A DNA stretch of 64,000 nt. Origin: Amoebidium appalachense. Its lineage: Eukaryota > Ichthyosporea. Positions 1 to 10,656 of the stretch are shown piece by piece (position 1 is the stretch's first letter; each line of letters begins with the position of its first letter). Where the stretch lies: contig CAVNZM010000006.1 in the NCBI GenBank assembly GCA_963693365.1, positions 6,386,001 through 6,450,000 on the forward strand. The letters run 5' to 3'. A program made the position numbers and the translations under genes. A model generated the notes under the pieces. That model searched no databases and was not told the origin of the DNA. It saw only the letters and a program-made list of their open reading frames with translations.

Positions 1-113
1 CAAGGACCAGGAGAAGAGTGCCACTGCTGAGCGTGTAGACCAGCTGGAACGAGACCTGAAGATGGAGAGGGAGGCACGTGCACAGGAGCAGGCACACCAT
101 GTGGCAGAGGTAC

Positions 114-146
<33 letters not shown>

Positions 147-448
147 CCAAACCACCATGGGCCCTAACCTAGACGTGTGCACAAGCACATTGGTTACGAC
201 ACACACACACACACACCCTACACACATCTCTCTCTCGCTATACTAAACACACACATGCCACAGCCCTGGTCTCATGCCCCTTCCCCCCTCCTGGCACTCC
301 CTCTTCCATTTCGTTTTTATGTATAGGGTCTTCTTCACACCACTATAACCGACCCAACCACAGACACCAATTTCTTGTACCCCAGTGTCGTTAGTTCATC
401 GCAAGTCGAACCATTGCTCGAGTTGTGATGTAGGCGGCCTTGGGGGAA

Positions 449-483
<35 letters not shown>

Positions 484-775
484 TTTGGGGGAATGGGATG
501 ACGGGGAGAGGAGGACCAATATGCCCTGGGAGAGGTTGTGTGGCGTTATGCTTGCCTACTCTTCCATACGTTGAGAACTACCGCACACCCCCCCCCCCTC
601 CCCCCCCCCAACACACACACACACACACACACCTGCCCCCCGCCCCCCTCCTCCCTGGGACTTCCTTCCCGGACACCGGATCTCATGTCCACACCACACC
701 ATTTACACACACCTCAAGTACACATTCCCCGGCTCAACACGCTCGTTACTCACACACTCACTCACTCTCACACAC

Positions 776-820
<45 letters not shown>

Positions 821-1414
821 GCTATCTCGCTATCTCACTCATTCATTCACACACATACATCCTCACACATTCACTCGCTGTCCACAGGTCACGCGCATGC
901 GCCTCTCCCACCAATCGGAGGTGTCGGCCCTCACCCAATCCCTCGAGGACTCCCGCCAGCAGAACCAATCCCTCCTCGTGCGCATCTCGTCGAAAGACGC
1001 CGAAATTACTGAAATGTCATCGACAATCACGCGAATGACGACAACAAACGCTGAAACGAGCACGCGGCTACGTCTCACGCAGTCGCAGCTCGAAACGACG
1101 GAGCGTCTTGCGGAAGAGAGAGGAAACGAGATTTCTCTGTTGAAGCAAGAGATGGAAAAGAGGACGAGAGAGTATGAGGAAAAGATCGAGGGGTTGAACG
1201 GGGATGTCAGGAGGCATTTGGAGAGGATTGCTGAGTGCGAACAGAAGATTAGGGAGGATGAGACTATAAGAAGGTGGGGGGGGGTTGGGGGGGGGGGTTT
1301 GTGGGTGTGTACGGGTGCGGGTGGGTGTAGGTGTGGTGTGGTGTGTGTGCTCCTTCTTTCCATCTTCGTTCATAGCTTCCTCATCCTCTTTGGCCCACTC
1401 GTCTCTGTCTTTCC

Positions 1415-1450
<36 letters not shown>

Positions 1451-2007
1451 CCCCCTCCTCCCCCCACCACTGCACCACCATCACCACCACCAAGCAAGCA
1501 AACAAGCAAACAAACCTCTTCCCAAGTCCTACTTTGCTGATAATTGCACACGTGCACACGCAAACACATGTACAGCCCACGTAAAGTCCCTCCTTTGGTT
1601 TGAAATCTACTAACACAAAGCCTTGTGACACGTGTACGCTCGTACTCACTCAATCGATCACACTTTTCAGCCCGCCTGTTCCTCTGATTTGGGACGCAGT
1701 GTCCACTGACACAAACATGCGCATTCACACACACACACACGTGCACACGCATGCACAAACAAACACGTACAGGAAGCTACACAACTCTATCCAGGAGCTG
1801 AGAGGTAACGTGCGTGTGTTCTGCCGTGTGCGCCCACCCCTTGGTGCTGAGACGGAGGACGTTGGGTACATCCAGTTTGGAGACAGCGACAACAGGGCAA
1901 TCAAGCTGTCTTATGCCGGCGAGGTGTGTTTTGAACTTCTTCTTCTCTTCACTTTTGTGAGACGTATATCTCTCCCTCTGCCCAGTGTAGCAACTTGTTC
2001 GCAGTAT

Positions 2008-2044
<37 letters not shown>

Positions 2045-2191
2045 GGGGGGGAGTATGGGGATGTGTCTTACCCAGTTGGGGAAGGAGGTCCATTGCATGT
2101 GCGTGCAAGTGTTCTCACATCCCCGCGCTCCCTTCCTCCGTACCTCCCCCTCTCCCCGTTCTCTCCCTCTCTCCCTCTCTCCCTCCCTCCC

Positions 2192-2236
<45 letters not shown>

Positions 2237-3031
2237 CTTCGTTTTCTCTTCTCTCTCCCTCTCTCCCTCCCTCTCATCCGCACACGTACACATACACACA
2301 GGCCAACTCCCTAGGCAAGGTGCAGCAAAAGACGTTCGAGTTCAACTTTGACTGCGTCTTCCCACCCACCTCCAACCAATCCGCCGTCTTCGAAGAGATT
2401 AGCCAGCTAGTACAGAGCGCTCTGGACGGGTACAACGTGTGCATTTTCGCATACGGACAGACGGGGAGCGGAAAAACATATACGATGGAAGGACCACAGC
2501 CTATTAATAGCGCACCACCAGAGGCTATGGGGATGATTCCGAGGGCTATTGTGCAGGTTCGTGTGGGTGTGTGTGTGGGGGAGGGGAGAAGTGGAGGGGG
2601 GGGGGGGGGGGGGTGTGTGGGTGTGGAAGGGGGGTAGAGGGGGGAACAGAGGGGGGGGGATGGAGGAGGGGGTTCAGTGTCGGTGGGTGGAAGGTGGGGT
2701 GGGGGGGGGGGGGACGGTTGAGGGGATGGAGTGTGGGTGGAAGTGGGGGGGGGGGGGTTCAGTGTGGGTGGGTGGGAGGGGGGGGGTTTCAGTGTGGGTG
2801 GGTGGGAGGGGGGGGTTTCAGTGTGGGTGGGTGGGAGGGGGGGTTTCAGTGTGGGTGGGAGGGGGGGGGGGTTGAGGAGGAGGGTGGGCTGAGGGGAAGG
2901 GGGTTTGAGTGTGTGTAGGTGGGTGGGAGGGTAGGTGTGTGTGTGGGGGGGGCGGGAGGGGGGGGATGTGGGTGTGACCGGTTTGGCATCGACGCCCTCC
3001 CCACTCACACCTCCCTTTCGAAAATACACAT

Positions 3032-3073
<42 letters not shown>

Positions 3074-3216
3074 ACAAGACTAGGAGGGGTGGTTATGCAA
3101 TGAATACCAGGCACATGCACACATACAGGACACACTTAGCATACACACGTTAATTCACATTCAAACCTTATCTTTCGAAATAGCACCTCCAAGGTCATCG
3201 ATTACAACTCTTCTCC

Positions 3217-3261
<45 letters not shown>

Positions 3262-3292
3262 ACCACCACCACCACCTCCTCCTCCTCCTCCT

Positions 3293-3324
<32 letters not shown>

Positions 3325-4831
3325 TTTCCCCTCCCCCTTCCCCCCCTTATCCACTCACCCCCCACCCACTCCCGTCTCTCTCTTCTCCCTTCCCCTCCCC
3401 TCCCCTCCCATCCTCTCCAATCACGGGCTCTAACTTACTCAGGGGCACAATACACACACACACACACACACACAAACACCCAGATTTTTGAGGCGGCCGC
3501 CGCGCTTCTGGAGAAGGGGTGGGAGTACAAGTTCGAGACGGACTTCCTCGAGATCTACAACGAGTCACTGAGGGATTTGCTTGATGACAACACGAACAAG
3601 AAGTTGGACATCAAGATCAGGAAGGAGAACCCTAACGGTAAGAATAAAACCTATTTAAAATTTTAAACAAGAGAGAAGAAAACAAAAAAGGGATAGCACT
3701 AATCTAATGGTTACGGATAAACCCAGTGGTTCGTCGGTAAGGGAAACCTGACTTGGGGAAGGAGCAAACAAAGAAAGAAGAAGGAGTAGAGAAGAGGAAA
3801 GGCAAAAAAAAACGAAATAAAGCAAAGAACAACTGCAGTGGTATTAATAATAAATGTTGTTGGTGTTTATTTTTTAAAAAAAAAAACAAAAAAAAACGTA
3901 CACATCATCATGATGCACAGAGGTCAACGTGTTGGACGTGGTCGTGGCTAAAATTTAAATTACAATACTATTATTTATAATATTGGTTGTGTCGATAACA
4001 CTAATACTTTGTCAACAGTAGAAACAATGATTTAAAAGATAGATAAAACTTTTTTTGGTGGTGGTGATGGCGGTGTTGTTGATAACAATTATGGCGCATA
4101 CACATTGCATAGTGACCTACGTTCCGGAAGTGACCCGGATATTAGTGACCCGACCCGACAAAGTTAATAAAAGCTTAGTAATACCGATAGTGTTTTTACT
4201 GATGAAAAATAGCTAAAACCTATAATGGTCATAGTGATCGTGATCATGATACTGATGATGCTTACAAATATGCCGCATATACACACAATTACAGAGACGT
4301 ACGTGCCGGACGTGACCCGCATGGCCGTGACCCGACCCGACATGGTGCATCAACTGCTGGCCCGAGCCTGTGCCAACCGGGCCACAGCAGCCACCATGTG
4401 CAACATCCAGTCCTCCCGCTCACACAGTGTTTTCCGCCTGCACATCACTGGTACAAACGATATCACGGGCGAAAAGGTTGGATCTCTCTCTATCTCTCTC
4501 TCTCTCTCTCTCTGTCTGTCCTCCCCCCCTCCCCATCTCATCTCCTGTGAACTGCGAATTCGTCCCGGGTTGTCCACTGCTTCCTTTTCTTTTTCGTACG
4601 TTTCTATGGAGGAGAGCCCCTCTCCCCCACCGCCTCCCCCGCTCTCTCGTACCTGTCATTCGCGCACAGACACACACTCGGCCTTTACCCTCTCTCTGGT
4701 CCCACCCCCATCTTCCCTTCTCCCCTCCCTCTGATTTACCTTGTGTTGGCAATGTAATTTTGTGCGCCAAAGCACCTGGCGGAGAGAGGGGAGTAGCGGT
4801 GTCTGTGTGTGTCTCTCTGTGTGTATGTGTT

Positions 4832-4864
<33 letters not shown>

Positions 4865-4896
4865 ATGTGCAAGCACCGTAGTACATCAAAAGAGGG

Positions 4897-4943
<47 letters not shown>

Positions 4944-5888
4944 TGTGCAAGCACCGTAGTACATTAAGGGGGGGAGGGTTTGTCAAGAACACACATACAT
5001 ATGCTTGCGCGTGTTGGCAACCGATTGCTCTAAAACACACCCACACCCAACTAGTTCACTCTCTAGCCTAAAGTTTCGCCCCGACCAGCGGCGCGCGGGC
5101 GAAAGACTACACGATCAATTACGTCATCTAATGGTCTGCACATTTAAGATTAAAAGATTTTCGACCGCCGCTGGTGGGGCCTCACGGAGGTCCTAATTAA
5201 AAACCACTGCAGGTTTCCATTGGCTGATCCGATTGTCGCCATAATTTTTCTCTGTGACATTCCAGCAATCTAGATCTAGCCAATATAAACCTACAGTGTT
5301 TGAGCAGGGGCAAATGCTTTTTCAATGACATTTTCCTACGATCTAGATGTAGCCAATGTAAACCTGCAATGTTTGAGCGAAGCAGGCGCTTTCTAGCGGA
5401 AATGAGTGATGAAGGATTTTTAGCCTTCAAGTATTTTAGGCATCAACAGTCGCAAACATGGTATCCGATAGAGTAAAATAATATTATATCCCTATTATTC
5501 AATATTTATGACGTATTTATTAATACGATTTTTGAAAAAAAAGAACTTGATTAGCGCAAGCCTTTTGGGCGGGCGGCCCGCACATGATAAATTAAATCGA
5601 TCGACAGTTTATAATCAAGTTAAACGGGTTTTAGGCAACGTTTTTTTTTTTAATGAGATGCCTCTAATTGGAATCCCTCTGAGGCCCCACCAGCGGCGAA
5701 TTAAAAAAAAAATCGATGACGTCATTCCGATCGCGCAAACATTTGGCGTAGAAGCCGCGGCGGGGCCGAAATTTGGGGCTATTCACTCTCTGTGTAATCA
5801 CTGAAATTCGTCAGAGAAGAGACACCCACTGTATAGCAAACAAGTTCTTCCCCCCCACCCCCGTCCACCCTTCCCTTTCCCCCAACCA

Positions 5889-5940
<52 letters not shown>

Positions 5941-6372
5941 TTTCCCTTCTACTGGCTTCTTCTGGCTTCAGTTGGCTCCTTCAGGACAATCGGCAAACAA
6001 GATCTAACTCTCTCAACTCTCATCCTGCCCCCTCCCCCCTCCCCCCTCCCCCTTCTTATGCTCCGCAATTCTATTCTCTTTCTTCTTTCCTTCCCCCCCC
6101 CCCCCCCCCCCCCCCCTCCCTCCCTCCTTTTTTTTTTGCCTGTGCAGATCTCCAGTGTGCTCAACCTAATCGACCTTGCGGGGTCAGAGCGAGTCAACCA
6201 GTCCGGTGCCACCGGTATGTCCCATCCCACAATGGTGGTTGTGTCCTACCATTGGGGTTATGTGTCTGGTTGTTCCCGTGCCCTAATCGTTGTGTCTTAA
6301 CATTGGGGTTGTGTTGTCTGTCAGGCAGTATGGGATAACATGATGTGTGCAGTATTTTTACTTGTTTGTTTA

Positions 6373-6408
<36 letters not shown>

Positions 6409-6519
6409 GGGGGTCCTATTCTAATTGACTACCCGTATGAGGGTTGAGGAACACAGGTGCATAAGGGTCTCACAAGGTGTGGGGGAGGGGGGGTAAATAA
6501 GATGGTGTCCGTTTTCTTG

Positions 6520-6608
<89 letters not shown>

Positions 6609-6744
6609 CAAAAGAAACCCTAAACCCTCTAATTGACTACCCGTATGAGGGTTGAGGAACACAGGTGCATAAGGGTCTCACAAGGTGTGGGGGAGGGGGG
6701 TAAATAAGATGGTGTCCGTTTTCTTGGTCCCCCCCCCCCCCCCC

Positions 6745-6777
<33 letters not shown>

Positions 6778-6956
6778 CAAAAATAGAAGAAAAGAAAAGA
6801 AAAGCATTGAAACAAAAAGTGCATGCGAGTACACGCACACACAAATGCAACCTCCCCCCACAATACAGGTTTGCAATACCTTTTTACGTATTTGCATCTG
6901 CGACAATCAAAGCAGCCAGCAGACAACCACCACCACCCCCACTACCACTGTGCCCC

Positions 6957-6991
<35 letters not shown>

Positions 6992-7071
6992 TTCCTACAC
7001 ACGTATCATACACACACACACACAAGCAAGACTTCACCTCATCGCCACACACACACACATACAGACGCCCG

Positions 7072-7106
<35 letters not shown>

Positions 7107-7295
7107 ATACACACACACGCACGCACACACGGGAACTGTCGATGTCCTGGGGCCCCCTTGAGGATGGGCTATGCTTATGTTGCATAATATTTGTGCGTTC
7201 TTTCTTGCTCGTGTTGCCTATCGTTCGTGATTGTGCACTTTTGATTCTGTAACCCCCAACACGCGCACACACACAGACACACAAACACACGCACG

Positions 7296-7350
<55 letters not shown>

Positions 7351-7366
7351 CTTCATACCCCCCCCC

Positions 7367-7397
<31 letters not shown>

Positions 7398-7921
7398 ACA
7401 TACATACACGTACACAGGTGACCGCCTCAAGGAGACCCAGGCGATCAACAAGTCCCTGAGCAACCTCGGCAGCGTGATCCAGGCGCTGGCAAACAAGGAA
7501 CAACATGTTCCATACCGGAACAGCAAGCTCACCTACCTCCTGCAAAACAGCCTGGGTGGAAACTCAAAGACGCTCATGTTTGTCAATGTCTCCCCGAAGG
7601 CGGATTGCTACAGCGAGACTATTAGCTCGCTGAGATTTGCTGCAAAGGTGCGGTGGTGTGTGTTTTTTTGGGGGGGGGGAGGGGGGGATGGATGTGTGTG
7701 GAGGCGGTTGGGGGGGAGGGGGTTCTGGTGGTGTGAGTGTGGGTGGAAACTCAAAGACACTCATGTTTGTGAATGTGTCTCCGAAGGCTGGTTGCCTAAG
7801 CGGAAACTATCAGCTCACTGAGATTCGCTGCAAATGTGTGTGGGTGTGGGCGTGCCCCGGGGGAGGGGGGGGGAGGGAGGAGGAGGTTTGTGTGTTTCTG
7901 GTGGTGTGGGTGTGTACCGGT

Positions 7922-7957
<36 letters not shown>

Positions 7958-8358
7958 AAAGACACTCATGTTTGTGAATGTGTGCACGAAGGCGGATTGT
8001 TACAGCGAGACTATTAGCTGGCTGAGATTTGCTGCAAAGGTGTGTGGATGGGATGGCGGCAGGGGGGAGGAGGGATGGGTGTGTGTGGGTAGATATAGAT
8101 GGGTGGGTGGGTAAGTTTCGCTGTTGTTGTTGCATGTGTTTATTGTAGTATTGAGTGTGTATTTCTTTGGAGTGCGGCACGCTCCTATGTTGCGCGCGGG
8201 TCACAAAGGCGGGAGGGGGGGGGGGGGGGGGGGAAGGTCTAAACATATCGTATTACACCTCACCCACGGACCACCCAACAAATACACGAACTCGCCCGCG
8301 CAAACACACACAGGTGAACGAGTGTGACATTGGCACTGCCAGAAAGGTCATCAAGTAG
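1..8358 (+). CDS. Kinesin-14 (C-terminal motor, KIFC1/Ncd-like), 5' partial
   Basis: Minus-end-directed microtubule motor of the kinesin-14 family. Nine exons join in frame: 1-109, 888-1273, 1773-1923, 2302-2556, 3484-3637, 4295-4476, 6148-6214, 7418-7647, 8314-8358, all with GT-AG borders, giving about 525 residues. Exons 1-2 encode a charged coiled-coil stalk. Exon 3 carries the kinesin-14 neck ([21 protein letters not shown]). Exon 4 has the P-loop [13 protein letters not shown], exon 6 switch I (NIQSSRSH), exon 7 switch II (LIDLAGSER), and exon 8 the segment [19 protein letters not shown]. The last exon encodes the short tail [14 protein letters not shown] and a TAG. All catalytic motifs are present, so the motor looks functional. 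The start lies upstream of the window. Introns contain poly(C), poly(G) and CA arrays, a foldback transposon and partial exon copies. Confidence 0.93.
2672..2870 (+). repeat. G-rich minisatellite in kinesin intron 4
   Basis: About five to six copies of a 27-30 bp unit built on TTCAGTGTGGGTGGGTGGGAG followed by a G-run of variable length. It lies in a G-rich stretch (2557-2980) just after the donor at 2557. The same intron ends with C-runs at about 3219-3262 and 3294-3324. Confidence 0.8.
4081..4161 (+). pseudogene. Decayed copy of the start of kinesin exon 6 within the preceding intron
   Basis: This stretch aligns with the acceptor region and first ~50 bases of the real exon (4268-4343). The AG at 4111-4112 matches the position of the real acceptor AG at 4293-4294. 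Read in the same phase it gives [17 protein letters not shown], against [17 protein letters not shown] in the true exon. It then runs into unrelated sequence and a TAA near 4215. The upstream intron sequence is also similar, so the duplicated unit is about 180 bp. A weaker third resemblance may lie at 3915-3950. Confidence 0.72.
5064..5781. mobile_element. Foldback/MULE-like non-autonomous DNA transposon in a kinesin intron
   Basis: A 718-bp element with imperfect terminal inverted repeats of about 120 bp. The left arm starts TAGCC followed by AAAGTTTCGCCCC, and the right arm ends GGGGCCGAAATTTGGGGCTA. Shared inner blocks include CGCCGCTGGTGGGGCCTCA near 5170-5190 and its complement near 5680-5697. 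It is flanked by a perfect 9-bp direct repeat, TTCACTCTC, at 5055-5063 and 5782-5790. Long inverted repeats plus a 9-bp duplication are typical of Mutator-like elements. No transposase is encoded, so it is non-autonomous. Assignment to MULE is inference. A roughly 65-bp unit is tandemly duplicated inside it. Confidence 0.8.
5257..5396. repeat. Tandem ~65-bp repeat inside the foldback element
   Basis: Two diverged copies, about 5257-5322 and 5328-5396, sharing GACATT...ATCTAGAT.TAGCCAAT.TAAACCT.CA.TGTTTGAGC. They occupy the central part of the transposon between its inverted repeats. Confidence 0.75.
6417..6777. repeat. Direct duplication of a C-run/A-run unit in kinesin intron 7
   Basis: Two copies, 6417-6607 and 6628-6776. 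Each begins CTAATTGACTACCCGTATGA, continues through a nearly identical ~100 bp, and ends in a long C-run abutting a long A-run. The spacer contains one CCCTAAACCCT. The units differ mostly in homopolymer length, which points to recent local duplication. Confidence 0.85.
7140..7256 (+). repeat. Dispersed GAGGATGGGCT repeat family, kinesin-intron copy
   Basis: GATGTCCTGGGGCCCCCTTG followed by AGGATGGGCTATGCTTATG and a ~70-bp part similar to the two copies near 49-50 kb. Confidence 0.65.
7741..7836 (+). pseudogene. Partial copy 2 of the kinesin exon 8 3' end
   Basis: Repeats the last ~95 bases of exon 8 (7554-7649) downstream of the real donor. The frame first reads [18 protein letters not shown] and is then broken by a small insertion near 7798-7805. 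It ends at GCTGCAAAT before GTGTGT, so it resembles the original exon/donor border. Probably non-functional. Confidence 0.85.
7954..8039 (+). pseudogene. Partial copy 3 of the kinesin exon 8 3' end, still open
   Basis: Second extra copy of the exon 8 end. It reads [20 protein letters not shown] and SWLRFAAKV without a break and retains the GCAAAG/GTGTGT donor context. Differences from the real exon include S to C, P to T and S to W. It follows a G-run, and I see no convincing acceptor in front of it, so use as an alternative exon is doubtful. Confidence 0.82.
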
Positions 8359-8697
8359 GCTGTGTTTCGCGACAGGCTGGAACCCCCCCCCCCCCGGGGG
8401 GGGGGGGGGGGGGGGAGGTCTCGAGTGTAGTGACTATGTGCTGTAATGTTTCTGCTTGCTTTATTACCATTGATTGGCTGTGCAATTGTGGGATTTTCAT
8501 AGGTGATATGCAGATTAAGATCAGGTTGGGGCTGTGTTATTTATTGCACACATGCACAGCTGTTTCAATACCCACATCGTAGTCTGTTATACGGACTTTT
8601 TCTGATGAACAGAACTGCTCACTTGTGCATTCACAGTTCACGTAGCTATAGTATAGATATACATAATCAGCGCCTGTCTTTGTTTCTCTCTTCTTTG

Positions 8698-8741
<44 letters not shown>

Positions 8742-9175
8742 TTTTTTGGTTGGTTGGTTGGTTGGTTGGTTGGTTGGTTGGTTGGTTCAGTGGTGGTGGT
8801 GTTTGGGGGGGGGGGGGAGGGGGGGATTTGTATGTGGTAGACCTCAACTTGGAGAATGCAAGAGGTTTCCTAGCACCACATGCACTCTGTTTTATTATCG
8901 AATATCGATATGGATAGATCGGAGGACAGATGAGTGCCTCGATTTATATGATTACTCACTGTAGTGTTTATCAACATTCGCCATAGTGGTGTGTATGGTA
9001 ACGATGTTGCATGCGTACGCCATGCCACATATCTATCAATAAAAAAAAAATTTAAAATATGATGTATTAGTGTAAAGTCGATTTCTAAATGTATATCTTG
9101 TTGGGTGGAGGTACTGTTGGCCTTGGTGCCGACAACTCACCACAGCTCACCTACATGTCGTTAATACACAGCACA

Positions 9176-9209
<34 letters not shown>

Positions 9210-10470
9210 ATTATATATAAGCTCGAGAAAGAGGTGCGATGCACTATTTTATCACAGGTGATATATACAGTTTGTCGAGTTTGCTTGCAATTGGGCAACA
9301 TGCATGTAGGCACCAACCACCAACCGAGTACGTCCCCGACCCCACTGTAGTCTCTGGATTTCTTACGAGGTTTCGGAATTCACGTGCAATGTGACGGTTA
9401 TCCGAGCTTTACATTCGTATTACAAACAAGGCTTCGAGAAAAACCTTTCTGTTTGGCAGTGTGTGCACACTTCTAATATGTGCGTATTATACTAGGAAGT
9501 ATGGCCCATAAGAAAATGAAGTTTCACAAGTGCTAAGTTATGTCCCAACGTTAACAGTCATCGTGTTGAAGTCACTCGATCAGTGTAGTGCTGTTGTTGT
9601 GACAACGAAACCAAACCAAGCATACATGTCTCCGCTGGCCAGACTCTAGACGTGTCACAAAGCTTTAGGTAACCCGGTTAAATTCGCCCACTCCGAGCTT
9701 GGCTCCACAATTCTTTTATTCAGCTGCTTTATGTACGTATACAAGCCTGCATTTGTGCAAAACTCAGGGGCTCACAGTCACGGCATTACGTATGCAAAGC
9801 TAACCCCGTTTGACCAAAGTGCGCGCGCTCATGTGCATGTGCATATGTACAGGTCTGCAACGCAGCTCTGCGTCGTGCGGCTGTGCCGTGCAGACGCGGG
9901 CACAATCACATTCACATGTACATGGTCTGATGGTCGCACGACACATATACACGGTGCAAGCTTCAACTGGCACACTACTGAGTCTACTGTGCAACTTGCA
10001 AGTGCGCAAAGAAAGATTAGAATGGCTTTCACCAATCGGATTTAAGCGCAATTCCTGAATGCCCCACAGGCTGCAGCCCCGGCCCAACTTGACAAGAACG
10101 CGGCCGATGCAAAAGTACCGGAGGGATTATATATATATATATAAACTAAAACAAATTGTGGTTAAATTTGTAATACAAATGGAAAAGGCAAAAAGGGTGT
10201 TTTGCTTGCCCGTCTGCACTTGTAAGTCAAGTCAGGAATTTCGAAGTCAGTGGCAGAAAAATTCCCGGCGGAACCTGTCGAGCTCGAGTGTATGTAGGCG
10301 GCGCCGACTCGCATTCGATATCGATCAATCGATATCACGTGCGGATATCTATCACATGTGGCAGTTCATCCTCATCGTATGTACTGGCACTACTATAGAG
10401 CATAATTAGAAACAAACAGAAACCCTCTATGTAGCTTTATCGACTGTACAGTGTAGATATAATATGATAC
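8359..10470. other. Region downstream of kinesin: 3' UTR and simple repeats
   Basis: No gene seen. It contains C/G-runs at 8382-8415, a TTTC array followed by a GGTT array (8696-8787), a possible poly(A) signal AATAAA at 9038-9043, a C-run at 9178-9208, and a perfect inverted repeat with 9-bp arms at 10317-10336 (GATATCGAT / ATCGATATC). The short open frames here have no recognisable content. Confidence 0.6.
8696..8787. repeat. (TTTC)n followed directly by (GGTT)n
   Basis: Tetranucleotide TTTC array at about 8696-8741, then a GGTT array to 8787. Both create spurious low-complexity open frames. Confidence 0.9.
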
Positions 10471-10656
10471 ATGTACACTGTTTATTGTGCGTATGTATAT
10501 TTTTCTGGTGAGAAACTGCTCGAGCGCAAACGCCGATGCGAGATGGAAATCGAGCTCTTCTGCGAACTGTTCGCGCTGGCGGAAGGTCGTGCATACGACC
10601 CCGTAAGCGACAAGTGGGAACCAACCCCACAGGTGTCGGACCAAACCGATGCCTAA
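10471..10656 (+). CDS. Short LINE upstream ORF (possible ORF1 or its remnant)
   Basis: A 61-codon frame whose TAA (10654-10656) overlaps the start of the endonuclease/RT frame in the string ATGCCTAA. That is a stop/start arrangement compatible with termination-reinitiation. The peptide is charged in the middle (ERKRRCEMEIE) and has no recognised domain such as an RRM or zinc knuckle. It may be the 3' end of a longer, degraded ORF1. Confidence 0.4.
   Translation: MYTVYCAYVYFSGEKLLERKRRCEMEIELFCELFALAEGRAYDPVSDKWEPTPQVSDQTDA

Noticed and set aside
498-1649. Long His-Thr, Pro, Gly and Cys-Val rich open frames, and hundreds like them across the window
   Set aside because: They are translations of CA, CT, poly(C) or poly(G) arrays. 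Only the parts overlapping spliced kinesin exons are real.
6615-6627. Telomere-like CCCTAAACCCT
   Set aside because: A single unit between duplicated repeats, with no array.
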